Assembly: GCF_000988205.1 (NCBI RefSeq)
Contig: NZ_LAYQ01000028.1
Coordinates: forward strand, 1-42,378
DNA length: 42,378 nucleotides
From: Corynebacterium minutissimum
Lineage (GTDB): Bacteria; Actinomycetota; Actinomycetes; Mycobacteriales; Mycobacteriaceae
Direction of reading: 5' to 3'
The notes below the pieces were generated by a model, which had not been told where the DNA came from, searched no databases, and saw only the letters and a list, made by a program, of their open reading frames with translations. A program made the position numbers and the translations under genes. Positions 1 through 6,317 of the stretch are shown in pieces (the stretch's first letter is position 1; each line of letters opens with the position of its first letter).

Positions 1-110
1 CACCGTTCGCCACTCGAGTACCAGTGCAAGCACTGGCCTTTCCGTTCGACTTGCATGTGTTAAGCACGCCGCCAGCGTTCGTCCTGAGCCAGGATCAAAC
101 TCTCCACAAA
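1..110 (-). rRNA. rrs: 16S ribosomal RNA, 5' end only (partial)
   Basis: The reverse complement carries the universal 16S 5' sequence AGAGTTTGATCCTGGCTCAG followed by the actinobacterial GACGAACGCTGGCGGCGTGC. Only the first ~110 nt are present; the gene continues past the left edge. The mature 5' end is placed by analogy (a few nt uncertainty). The gene is transcribed leftward in the same direction as murA and ramA. Confidence 0.97.
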
Positions 111-484
111 AAAGGCCGTGAAAAGCCCAAACCTAACAAACAGACAAACCAAACCGTGCACAGCACGGACTGGCTATCCAAAAATTACATAAAGAAAAAA
201 TCCAACCAACCCCCAACCCGACGGGGCACAAAAGGAGGCTGGCAAAGTTAGAAGATTTAAATCAATACGCCCAAACAACTTAATATTATTTACAATGACG
301 CCGCTTAAAGGAAAAGCGCCATCCGGCATACACCAACCGCAACACACATACAACGCATCACGGCCAGAACAATAAAAATCAACCAACAAAAAAGTACATT
401 GGCACACTATTGAGTTCTCAAACATCATCCGCACACCACAACAAAAATTAACCAAACGTTAACCCTCTTGCGGCGGCCCGAACA
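111..484 (-). other. rRNA operon leader (untranslated)
   Basis: An AT-rich, gene-free stretch between the rrn promoters and the 16S gene. On the minus strand it contains the conserved actinobacterial leader element TTTGAGAACTCAATAGTGTG (about 402-421), a boxA-like antitermination signal, and a small perfect hairpin CCGTGC-ACA-GCACGG (154-168) close to the 16S start that may belong to the processing stem. Short reading frames here have no coding character. Assignment follows from position and the boxA-like motif. Confidence 0.8.
399..426 (-). promoter_or_regulatory. boxA-like rRNA antitermination element
   Basis: The minus strand reads TGTTTGAGAACTCAATAGTG in the leader upstream of 16S. This sequence is strongly conserved before actinobacterial 16S genes and contains the boxA core recognised by NusB/S10. 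Function is inferred from conservation and position. Confidence 0.7.
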
Positions 485-514
485 ACCTTACCCAACAAGC
501 TCAACCAAAGTCAA
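485..514 (-). promoter_or_regulatory. rrn promoter P2 (proximal)
   Basis: On the minus strand: -35 TTGACT (509-514), an 18-bp spacer, and -10 TAAGGT (485-490), close to the corynebacterial sigma-A consensus. It lies upstream of the boxA-like leader and 16S, so it should drive the rRNA operon. Confidence 0.65.
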
Positions 515-586
515 ACCCGCCGAACAAACATTGCCCGAACATCTACCACCAGTTAACCTCCCGGCTACCTCGCGGCGACCTCGATA

Positions 587-615
587 AATATACGCACACC
601 CCCAACAAACAACAA
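587..615 (-). promoter_or_regulatory. rrn promoter P1 (distal)
   Basis: On the minus strand: -35 TTGTTG (610-615), a 17-bp spacer, and -10 TATATT (587-592). It sits between the murA stop and the proximal promoter, which fits tandem rrn promoters. The -35 is less perfect than P2. Confidence 0.5.
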
Positions 616-674
616 ATCCCCAGGTAGTTCACCGAAACGGTGTGTTACATGGGGACGTCGCCAAGCACTGCTGC

Positions 675-1949
675 CTAGTAGAGCTCTTCCTCCTGAGTGC
701 GCTCGATGGTCGCCCCCAGCGTTTGCAGGTTCTCTACAAAGTTGGGATATCCGCGATCGATGTGGAAAACATCGTGGACGGTAGTCGTCTCATCTGCACA
801 GAGCGCAGAGAGCACCAAACCGGCGCCCGCGCGAATGTCGGAGCTCCAGACATGCGTTGAAGACAACCGCTCCTGGCCGCGGATGACAACATGGTGGCCA
901 TCCACCTGAGCGTCGGCGCCGAGGCGCAACATCTCATCGACGAATCGGAAACGGGACTCGAACACGTTCTCCGTAATGATGGAAGTACCTTCCGCAACCG
1001 CGGACAGTCCAATAGCGATGGGCTGAAGATCCGTTGGAAAGCCTGGGTAAGGCAGCGTTTGGTAGTCCACGGCGGTGGGGCGCCCATCCATACGCACGCG
1101 GAAGCCGTTGACATAGTCCTCAATATCGGCACCGGCCGACTTGAGCTTTTCCAAAGGCAGGTGCAGGTGCTTGGGAGCGATGCCGCCCACCGTAATATCT
1201 CCGCGCGTCATGACTGCGGCATAGGCCCACGTCCCGGCCACGATGCGGTCACCGATGACCTCGTGTTCCGTCGGCTGAAGCTTGTCCACACCGCGAATCG
1301 TGATGGTGGACGTACCTTCACCAGTGATGTCAGCACCCATTTCCTTAAGCATCAGGCACAGATCGACGATTTCCGGTTCGCGGGCGGCGTTGTGGAGCTG
1401 AGTTTCGCCGTCGGCAAGCACGGCAGCGGTAAGAATATTCTCTGTGGCGCCCACAGAGGGGAAATCGAGCTTGATGCTTGCGCCGTGCAGGTGGTCAACC
1501 TCCGCTACGACGGCACCGTGCTCAATACGCGTGCTCGCACCCATTTTTTCGAGTCCGGACTGGTGCATGTCCAAGGGGCGGGAGCCAATGGCATCTCCAC
1601 CCGGCAAAGCCACCTTGGCGTGACCGCACCGCGCCGTCAGCGGACCTAGCACGCACACGGACGCGCGGAACTGCCGCACGGCGTCGAAGTCCGCGTTGGA
1701 GTGCAGCTCGGCCGGAGTGGTGATGCGCACTGTGTGGCCATCGATCTCCACTGAGCACCCGAGACCTTCGAGGACCTTGCGCATCAGGGGAACATCAAGA
1801 ATTTCAGGACAGTTGGTCAGCGTGGTCGTGCCCTCCGCCAACAGTGCCGCAGCCATCAGCTTCAGCACACTGTTTTTGGCACCGTCCACCTTGACGGTGC
1901 CCTGCAGGCGCGCCCCACCGGAGACAATAAATTGGTCTTTCACGCCCAC
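675..1949 (-). CDS. murA: UDP-N-acetylglucosamine 1-carboxyvinyltransferase (MurA)
   Basis: A 424-aa EPSP-synthase-fold enzyme that transfers enolpyruvate from PEP to UDP-GlcNAc, the first committed step of peptidoglycan synthesis in the cytoplasm. N-terminal [14 protein letters not shown] and [17 protein letters not shown] are typical MurA blocks and the length is normal. At the loop where E. coli has the fosfomycin-binding Cys115 (PGGCxIG) this protein reads PGGDAIG, so Asp119 replaces Cys. This swap is known in mycobacterial MurA and gives intrinsic fosfomycin insensitivity. The start is GTG at 1949 (an in-frame GTG at 1943 is possible). It begins 15 nt after ramA on the same strand, so read-through from ramA is likely, and it ends just before the rrn promoters. 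Confidence 0.96.
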   Translation of the reverse strand: MGVKDQFIVSGGARLQGTVKVDGAKNSVLKLMAAALLAEGTTTLTNCPEILDVPLMRKVLEGLGCSVEIDGHTVRITTPAELHSNADFDAVRQFRASVCVLGPLTARCGHAKVALPGGDAIGSRPLDMHQSGLEKMGASTRIEHGAVVAEVDHLHGASIKLDFPSVGATENILTAAVLADGETQLHNAAREPEIVDLCLMLKEMGADITGEGTSTITIRGVDKLQPTEHEVIGDRIVAGTWAYAAVMTRGDITVGGIAPKHLHLPLEKLKSAGADIEDYVNGFRVRMDGRPTAVDYQTLPYPGFPTDLQPIAIGLSAVAEGTSIITENVFESRFRFVDEMLRLGADAQVDGHHVVIRGQERLSSTHVWSSDIRAGAGLVLSALCADETTTVHDVFHIDRGYPNFVENLQTLGATIERTQEEELY

Positions 1950-1964
1950 CCAACTTACCTACAA

Positions 1965-2804
1965 TCAGGGCAGCGCGCCGATACGACGGGCCGCATTGAC
2001 CGCTTCATAGCGGGTGTGGGCACCCAGTTTGCGCATGACAGAACGCAGATAAGACTTCACCGTTTCGGCTCCGATGCCCATTTCCTCTGCCGCCTCAACG
2101 TTGGTGTGCCCCAACGCCACGCAAGACAAAACATCGAGCTCGCGCGCAGACAACTTGGTGGTCTGCTTCACGCGCACCGGGGAGACCATCTGGTCGCAGA
2201 GGGCTTCCAATTCCTTGCGGAGGTCCTCATCGTTGACGCGGTTAGCCAGCATCCGCAGCTTGGAGTGCGTCGAGCGCACCTGCTCCCATTCGGCGCCGTT
2301 CATCACGTGCCCGCGAGCGGCGCCGCCCTTGCCCCCATCGGCGCGGCGCAGTGCGGAATTAACCGCTAAATCCTGCTCGAGGCAGCGGGCGGTCATGGTG
2401 ACCTCCTCGATGACCTTGTCACCCAAGCGGACCGGCGAATGAACACCAACATAAAGAACGCCGCGGATCTCACGCTGCACAGTCACCGGCACCGCCACGA
2501 TGGAGTGCAGTCCCTCATCCTGGATGTAACGGTCGTTCTCGTGGCTGATCGTCGTGGCGCGGGTGTAATCGGATACACCTACAGCGCGGCGAGTGCTGAC
2601 AACGCGCCCGCCGACGCCCACATTCGCGTCAATCACCAAGTTCTGCAAGGCCGGGGTGCGCAGACCTACCCAGTGGGTAATCTGCAAACGATTATCCGGC
2701 AGCAAGGTTCCGTACATCGTAACGGGAATTCCCGTTGCGGTCTTCAGCGACGATAGCGCTGCGCGTACGGCTTCGTCATCATCCTTGAGTCGGTGCGGCT
2801 CCAT
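1965..2804 (-). CDS. ramA: LuxR-type transcriptional regulator RamA
   Basis: A 279-aa regulator closely resembling C. glutamicum RamA, the activator of acetate metabolism and a global carbon regulator. The N-terminal part (KTATGIPVTMYG through LYVGVHSPVRLG) is a GAF-like sensory domain; the C-terminal ~60 residues (LSARELDVLSCVALGHTNVE, then GAETVKSYLRSVMRKLGAHT) form a LuxR helix-turn-helix. I chose ATG 2804, giving MEPHRLKDDDEAV, because the family begins there and GAGAGAG precedes it; a longer frame back to 2924 would read through the promoter motifs. Upstream lie three CGGGGGTA motifs fitting the RamA box, consistent with the autoregulation known for this regulator. A probable target, the CoA-transferase gene, lies 4 kb away. 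Confidence 0.95.
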   Translation of the reverse strand: MEPHRLKDDDEAVRAALSSLKTATGIPVTMYGTLLPDNRLQITHWVGLRTPALQNLVIDANVGVGGRVVSTRRAVGVSDYTRATTISHENDRYIQDEGLHSIVAVPVTVQREIRGVLYVGVHSPVRLGDKVIEEVTMTARCLEQDLAVNSALRRADGGKGGAARGHVMNGAEWEQVRSTHSKLRMLANRVNDEDLRKELEALCDQMVSPVRVKQTTKLSARELDVLSCVALGHTNVEAAEEMGIGAETVKSYLRSVMRKLGAHTRYEAVNAARRIGALP

Positions 2805-2820
2805 GAGGCTCTCTCTTACT

Positions 2821-2910
2821 CGGGGGTAACCAGCAGGTGCACCCACATTCCCCGCCTGAAACGGGGGTAGGTGAACACTATTTGCGAAGTATAACCGTCC
2901 GACGGGGGTA
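2821..2910 (-). promoter_or_regulatory. Triple RamA-box-like array, 41-bp spacing
   Basis: Three identical plus-strand octamers CGGGGGTA occur at 2821-2828, 2862-2869 and 2903-2910, exactly 41 bp apart (about four helical turns). RamA sites are described as short G- or C-runs (4-6) flanked by A/C/T and T/C, which these fit. Relative to the candidate ramA -10, one site lies upstream of it and two in the 5' leader, an arrangement suited to autorepression. Protein assignment is inference. Confidence 0.6.
2881..2893 (-). promoter_or_regulatory. Candidate ramA -10 box overlapping a RamB-like motif
   Basis: The minus strand has TATACT at 2888-2893, a good corynebacterial -10 about 80 nt before the ramA ATG. 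It overlaps plus-strand TTTGCGAAGT (2881-2890), one mismatch from TTTGCAAAGT, the core of the RamB site as I recall it. No convincing -35 is visible. Confidence 0.4.
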
Positions 2911-2986
2911 ATTCTAAATCGCACCGCGCCCTACTCCGTCACCCCAAATCCCACATACCATGCCCGAATGCTCTGTTCAGAATTTA

Positions 2987-3019
2987 TATACTACTTTGTC
3001 TAGTAGCGGGGTGTAAGGT
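2987..3019 (+). promoter_or_regulatory. cysK promoter with McbR-like operator
   Basis: TATAC-N6-GTCTA at 2987-3002 matches the McbR operator (TAGAC-N6-GTCTA) with one mismatch. It is followed by a -10-like TAAGGT at 3014-3019, so the operator covers the -35 region of cysK. McbR represses sulfur-assimilation genes including cysK in C. glutamicum; its action here is inferred from the site. Confidence 0.55.
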
Positions 3020-3060
3020 GTCTGCTGTACATCGGAAGTTATTTACAAGGAGTCCACATC

Positions 3061-3996
3061 GTGGCTGTATACGACAACATTCTAGAAACCATCGGCGGAA
3101 CCCCGCTGGTCCGCCTCAACCGTTTGACCGAGGGCCTCGGCGCCGAGGTGCTCGTGAAGGTTGAGTCCTTCAACCCCGCAAATTCCGTCAAGGACCGCAT
3201 CGCCAAGGCGATTGTCGACACCGCCGTAGAAGCCGGCGAGCTGAAGCCGGGCGGCACCATCGTTGAAGCCACCTCCGGCAACACCGGTATTGGCTTGGCG
3301 CTTGTCGGCGCAGCCCAGGGTTACAAGGTCATCCTGACCATGCCGGAGACCATGTCTAACGAGCGCAAGGTGCTGCTGCGCGCTTATGGCGCTGAGATCG
3401 TGTTGACCCCGGGCGCTGCCGGAATGAAGGGTGCCGTAGAGAAGGCCAACGAAATTATTGCCGAAACCCCCAACGCGATCCTGGCTTCCCAGTTCGCTAA
3501 TGAAGCAAACCCGAAGATCCACGAGGCAACCACCGGCCCCGAGATCTGGGAGGACGCCGAGGGCAAGGTTGATGCTTTCGTAGCCGGCGTCGGCACCGGC
3601 GGCACCGTCACCGGCGTTGGTCGCTACCTGCGCTCCCAGAACCCGGATACCTACTTGGTAGCTGTAGAGCCCTCCGACTCCCCCGTCCTGTCCGAGGGCA
3701 AGGCAGGCCCGCACAAGATCCAGGGCATCGGCGCTAACTTCGTCCCGGAGGTTCTGGACCGCGAGATCCTCAACGAGGTTCTCACCGCCACCACCGAGGA
3801 ATCTGTCTCCACTGCCCGCAAGCTGGCCACCGAGGAGGGCCTGCTCGTCGGCATTTCCTCCGGTGCCAACGTCTCCGCTGCTCTCAAGCTGGCTGCACGC
3901 GAAGAGTTCAAGGGCAAGACCATCGTGGTTGTCGCCCCGGACTTTGGTGAGCGTTATGTCTCCACCATCCTCTTCGAGGACATCCGCGAGGCTTAG
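3061..3996 (+). CDS. cysK: O-acetylserine sulfhydrylase (cysteine synthase A)
   Basis: A 311-aa fold-type II PLP enzyme that makes L-cysteine from O-acetylserine and sulfide in the cytoplasm. The PLP lysine is Lys44 in NSVKDR, the substrate/phosphate loop is TSGNTG (71-76), and the glycine loop GVGTGGTVTG follows near 180. The length is normal. The start is GTG at 3061, preceded by AAGGAG at proper spacing. It is followed by a terminator and then cysE, whose product makes O-acetylserine, so the two genes are functionally paired though separated by a terminator. Upstream is a McbR-type operator candidate, suggesting repression when sulfur amino acids are plentiful. Confidence 0.96.
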   Translation: MAVYDNILETIGGTPLVRLNRLTEGLGAEVLVKVESFNPANSVKDRIAKAIVDTAVEAGELKPGGTIVEATSGNTGIGLALVGAAQGYKVILTMPETMSNERKVLLRAYGAEIVLTPGAAGMKGAVEKANEIIAETPNAILASQFANEANPKIHEATTGPEIWEDAEGKVDAFVAGVGTGGTVTGVGRYLRSQNPDTYLVAVEPSDSPVLSEGKAGPHKIQGIGANFVPEVLDREILNEVLTATTEESVSTARKLATEEGLLVGISSGANVSAALKLAAREEFKGKTIVVVAPDFGERYVSTILFEDIREA

Positions 3997-4057
3997 AGTT
4001 CCCAGCGTGGCTTTCCGCGGGGCGTCGCAAAGCGCACTGCGGTGAGCACCCCGAATA

Positions 4058-4090
4058 AAAGCGCCCTCTGTGCTAGGGGGCGCTTTTTCT
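4058..4090 (+). terminator. Rho-independent terminator after cysK
   Basis: AAAGCGCCC (4058-4066) and GGGCGCTTT (4078-4086) form a 9-bp stem with an 11-nt loop, followed by a T-rich tail. It separates cysK from cysE. Confidence 0.75.
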
Positions 4091-4110
4091 TTCTAGATAG
4101 GATGGTTTGC

Positions 4111-4673
4111 ATGCACATCTTGAAGATGATTCGTGAAGACCTCGCCAACGCGCGCGAGCATGATCCGGCCGCGCGCGGCGACGTCGAGAACGCCGTGGTC
4201 TACTCCGGCCTCCACGCTATTTGGGCGCACCGCATTGCCCACCGCATGTGGAAGCGTGGCTGGCGCGGGCCGGCACGCATCTTGGCCCAGGTGAACCGCT
4301 TCTTCACCGGAATTGAGATCCACCCCGGCGCCACAATTGGTCGGCGCTTCTTCATTGACCACGGAATGGGAATCGTCATTGGTGAGACTGCCGAGATCGG
4401 CGATGGCGTTATGCTTTACCACGGTGTCACGCTCGGCGGCCAAGTTCTCACGCAGACAAAGCGCCACCCAACGATTGGGGATAATGTGACTATCGGCGCC
4501 GGCGCCAAGGTGCTGGGCCCCATCACTATCGGTGAGGCTCCGCGGTAGGCGCTAACGCCGTGGTGACGAAAGATGTGCCCGCGTATCACACCGCTACGGG
4601 TATTCCCGCTAAGAACCGTCCTCGCAAGAAGGACGAACGCATCAAGCTGGTGGACCCGGACTACTACATCTAA
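4111..4673 (+). pseudogene. cysE: Serine O-acetyltransferase, frameshifted
   Basis: Acetylates L-serine with acetyl-CoA to give O-acetylserine, the CysK substrate. The N-terminal frame ([18 protein letters not shown] through [14 protein letters not shown]) carries the left-handed beta-helix hexapeptide repeats and the active-site region [13 protein letters not shown]. After ITIGE it reads into an early stop near 4546, while the correct ending ([18 protein letters not shown] ... KLVDPDYYI, stop at 4671-4673) lies in another frame. One missing base in GAGGCTCC (4527-4534; GAGGGCTCC expected) explains it, and the total length is one short of a multiple of three. Restored length would be about 187 aa, normal for the family. 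ATG 4111 is preferred over 4102 because TAGGA lies at useful spacing. Sequencing error is more likely than real decay, since the tail is still conserved. Confidence 0.88.
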
Positions 4674-4691
4674 GGGCGGCCGACTCCGTAT

Positions 4692-4985
4692 TTAGAGGCT
4701 GCCCTCGCGGGCGGTCAACCGCTGGTACTCGGGGTTCTTCTCGATGAACCGCGCCACGGCGCTGCACGTTGGGATGACTTGGCGGCCTGCCGTCGAGTCA
4801 TCATCCAACGCCGCCTTAATCAGAGGTTTGGACAGGCCTTGGCCTTGAAAAGACTCAAAAATTTCCGTGTGCGTAAATTCGCGCGTGGTGGCGGAGTCAC
4901 TGTATTCAGCGAAGCCTGCTTCCTCGCCATCGACGGTGATGACGAAGCGGGATCGATCGGTTTGGTGCGCAACTGAAGTAGTCAT
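4692..4985 (-). CDS. Small GNAT-fold N-acetyltransferase (COG2388/NATD1-like)
   Basis: A 97-aa protein of the short GNAT family typified by human NATD1 and bacterial YidJ-like proteins. It shows the minimal pattern: a DGEEAGFAEYS beta hairpin, then FTHTEIFESFQGQGLSKPLI, where QGQGLS is the acetyl-CoA pyrophosphate loop, and a C-terminal VIPTCSAVARFIEKNPEY segment with a Cys and a Tyr in the usual places. The substrate is unknown. It is single-domain with no signal peptide, so cytoplasmic. It lies tail-to-tail with cysE and downstream of a tRNA terminator, so it probably has its own promoter. Confidence 0.8.
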   Translation of the reverse strand: MTTSVAHQTDRSRFVITVDGEEAGFAEYSDSATTREFTHTEIFESFQGQGLSKPLIKAALDDDSTAGRQVIPTCSAVARFIEKNPEYQRLTAREGSL

Positions 4986-5051
4986 GGTGCCCCATTAAAC
5001 CAAAAAGCAGCAGACCACTAGAGCAACTCCGGGGGAACAAGGAAACAAAAG

Positions 5052-5083
5052 AGCCCCCTCCAGTACTGGAGGGGGCTTTCTTG
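5052..5083 (-). terminator. Terminator of the tRNA cluster
   Basis: A perfect 26-bp palindrome (5052-5077, 13-bp arms with core CCAGTACTGG) directly follows the 3' end of tRNA-Phe. On the minus strand it is followed by CTTTTGTTT, as expected for an intrinsic terminator. Confidence 0.85.
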
Positions 5084-5156
5084 TGGCCAGAGCCAGGATC
5101 GAACTGGCGACCCCACACTTTTCAGGCGTGTGCTCTACCGACTGAGCTATCTGGCC
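5084..5156 (-). tRNA. tRNA-Phe (anticodon GAA)
   Basis: A 73-nt cloverleaf: acceptor GGCCAGA/TCTGGCC with discriminator A, anticodon stem CACGC/GTGTG enclosing loop CTGAAAA (anticodon GAA), and T arm GCCAG-TTCGATC-CTGGC. CCA is not encoded. It is the last gene of the minus-strand Glu-Asp-Asp-Phe run. Confidence 0.97.
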
Positions 5157-5176
5157 AGAAGCCACAAGGACTTCGG

Positions 5177-5250
5177 CGACCCTGACGGGACTTGAACCCG
5201 CGACCTCCGCCGTGACAGGGCGGCGCGCTAACCAACTGCGCCACAGGGCC
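5177..5250 (-). tRNA. tRNA-Asp (anticodon GTC), copy 1
   Basis: A 74-nt cloverleaf: acceptor GGCCCTG/CAGGGTC with discriminator G, and anticodon stem CCGCC/GGCGG with loop CTGTCAC (GTC). It is identical to the second copy at 5488-5561, and the identity extends over 77 bp (5175-5251 versus 5486-5562). CCA is not encoded. Confidence 0.97.
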
Positions 5251-5437
5251 ATTTTCAATTATCTCTTGTGCGCTGGGCACGAATAAGTACTCTACACAAA
5301 GCTTGAGAAACACACCAAATCAGCATGTCATATACGGTTTTTAAGAGTAAAGAAGTACCGTCCACGCGACTGCCGCACAGCACCTAGACCTATCGGTCCC
5401 GACCCCGCCTTGAGTGGGCTATGACAAGCAAAACAAT

Positions 5438-5480
5438 TCAAGCCTCGAAGCGTGTTTCTACAAACACCGCTCCGAGGCTT
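5438..5480 (-). terminator. Long hairpin between the two tRNA-Asp genes
   Basis: Within the 237-bp gap between the Asp genes (5251-5487), CAAGCCTCG pairs with CGAGGCTTG, extended by GTGTTT/AAACAC inside. On the minus strand a T-rich AATTGTTTTG follows. It probably terminates or processes the transcript from the upstream Asp/Glu genes. I see no gene in the rest of the gap. Confidence 0.6.
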
Positions 5481-5487
5481 GGTATGG

Positions 5488-5561
5488 CGACCCTGACGGG
5501 ACTTGAACCCGCGACCTCCGCCGTGACAGGGCGGCGCGCTAACCAACTGCGCCACAGGGCC
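5488..5561 (-). tRNA. tRNA-Asp (anticodon GTC), copy 2
   Basis: Identical in sequence to the copy at 5177-5250: same acceptor, anticodon loop CTGTCAC and T arm. The two copies are separated by a hairpin-containing spacer, indicating a recent duplication or gene conversion. Confidence 0.97.
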
Positions 5562-5579
5562 ATACATATTGACTTATGT

Positions 5580-5599
5580 ACCAACACGTTAGTGTTGGT
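5580..5599 (-). other. Perfect hairpin after tRNA-Glu
   Basis: ACCAACAC-GTTA-GTGTTGGT is a perfect 8-bp stem that begins at the tRNA-Glu discriminator base. It has no T tract, so it may be a processing or pausing structure between tRNA-Glu and tRNA-Asp. Confidence 0.45.
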
Positions 5600-5671
5600 A
5601 CCCCCAACGGGATTCGAACCCGTGCCGCCGCCGTGAAAGGGCGGTGTCCTAGGCCGCTAGACGATGGGGGC
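5599..5671 (-). tRNA. tRNA-Glu (anticodon TTC)
   Basis: A 73-nt cloverleaf: acceptor GCCCCCA/TGGGGGT (terminal G-U pair), anticodon stem CCGCC/GGCGG with loop CTTTCAC (TTC), and T loop TTCGAAT. It is the first gene of the minus-strand tRNA run and is divergent from csoR, about 83 bp away. Confidence 0.96.
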
Positions 5672-5754
5672 CCGTTGCCTTGAGGCAACTTTGTAAAAAT
5701 ATACTGGAGACATCCCTACTTAACCAAATCGCCCCGGCAGAAAGGCGGAAAACC

Positions 5755-6087
5755 ATGGCTGACCAGCGCGATACTTGCTCCTGCCACGAGCCCGGCGTTC
5801 ACGGCTACAACTCCGATAGCGAGCAAAAGGCAAAATACTTAGCGCGTCTCAAGCGCATCGAGGGCCAAACCAGAGGCATCCACCGCATGATTGCGGAAGA
5901 CCAATATTGCATCGACATCATCACGCAGATCTCCGCGGTCACCTCAGCGCTCGAGAACGTCTCCCTAGCGCTGCTAGAAGACCACATAGAGCACTGCGTG
6001 GCAGGAGCCGCCGCCGAGGACGGGCAAGTAGCCACAGAGAAGCTAGAGGAGGCCATGCGGGCCATCCGGAAGCTCGTGAAGAGCTAG
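5755..6087 (+). CDS. csoR: CsoR-family copper-sensing repressor
   Basis: A 110-aa all-helical DUF156 protein. The copper-site residues are visible as Cys52, His77 and Cys81; their spacing (25 and 4) equals that of Cys36-His61-Cys65 in M. tuberculosis CsoR, so Cu(I) sensing is the best call over RcnR or FrmR types. The N terminus carries extra Cys/His (CSCHEPGVH, residues 8-16) that may also bind metal. Conserved KRIEGQTRGIHRMI forms helix 1. ATG 5755 follows AAAGGCGG. CsoR normally represses a copper ATPase or chaperone, but none is adjacent here; neighbours are tRNAs, so its target is elsewhere. A bidirectional terminator follows. Confidence 0.88.
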   Translation: MADQRDTCSCHEPGVHGYNSDSEQKAKYLARLKRIEGQTRGIHRMIAEDQYCIDIITQISAVTSALENVSLALLEDHIEHCVAGAAAEDGQVATEKLEEAMRAIRKLVKS

Positions 6088-6126
6088 AGGAGCAAAGCCT
6101 GCTGAGTGGGCCACCCTACAACGCAA

Positions 6127-6153
6127 AAGAGCCGCCCGAAGGCGGCTCTTTCT
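6127..6153. terminator. Bidirectional terminator, csoR / tRNA-Lys
   Basis: AAAGAGCCGCC-CGAA-GGCGGCTCTTT (about 6127-6152) gives an 11-bp stem with a tetraloop and a T/A-rich tract on each side. It serves csoR (plus) and tRNA-Lys (minus). Confidence 0.85.
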
Positions 6154-6154
6154 G

Positions 6155-6227
6155 TGGGCCCTGCGGGGCTCGAACCCGCGACCTGCGGATTAAAAGTCCG
6201 TAGCTCTACCAACTGAGCTAAAGGCCC
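6155..6227 (-). tRNA. tRNA-Lys (anticodon TTT)
   Basis: A 73-nt cloverleaf: acceptor GGGCCTT/AGGGCCC with discriminator A, anticodon loop CTTTTAA (TTT) and T loop TTCGAGC. CCA is not encoded. It ends next to the bidirectional terminator shared with csoR. Confidence 0.96.
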
Positions 6228-6260
6228 AACGCCCATCCATCTTAGTAGGTGACACTAAGG

Positions 6261-6297
6261 AAAAGGAAATGGCCCTCACCTCCAGCGGTAAGGGCCA
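6261..6297 (-). terminator. Terminator after the CoA-transferase gene
   Basis: On the minus strand GGCCCT (from 6296) pairs with AGGGCC (6276-6271), followed by ATTTCCTTTTCC. It lies 20 nt past the stop of the CoA-transferase gene. Confidence 0.6.
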
Positions 6298-6317
6298 CGA
6301 CCGAGCGGCATGAGCGA

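Noticed and set aside
24..455. Short open frames over the rRNA leader
   Set aside because: They overlap 16S sequence and the boxA-like leader and show no protein features.
2805..2924. Longer RamA start at 2924
   Set aside because: It would read through the G-run motifs and the likely -10; family members start at the residue equivalent to ATG 2804.
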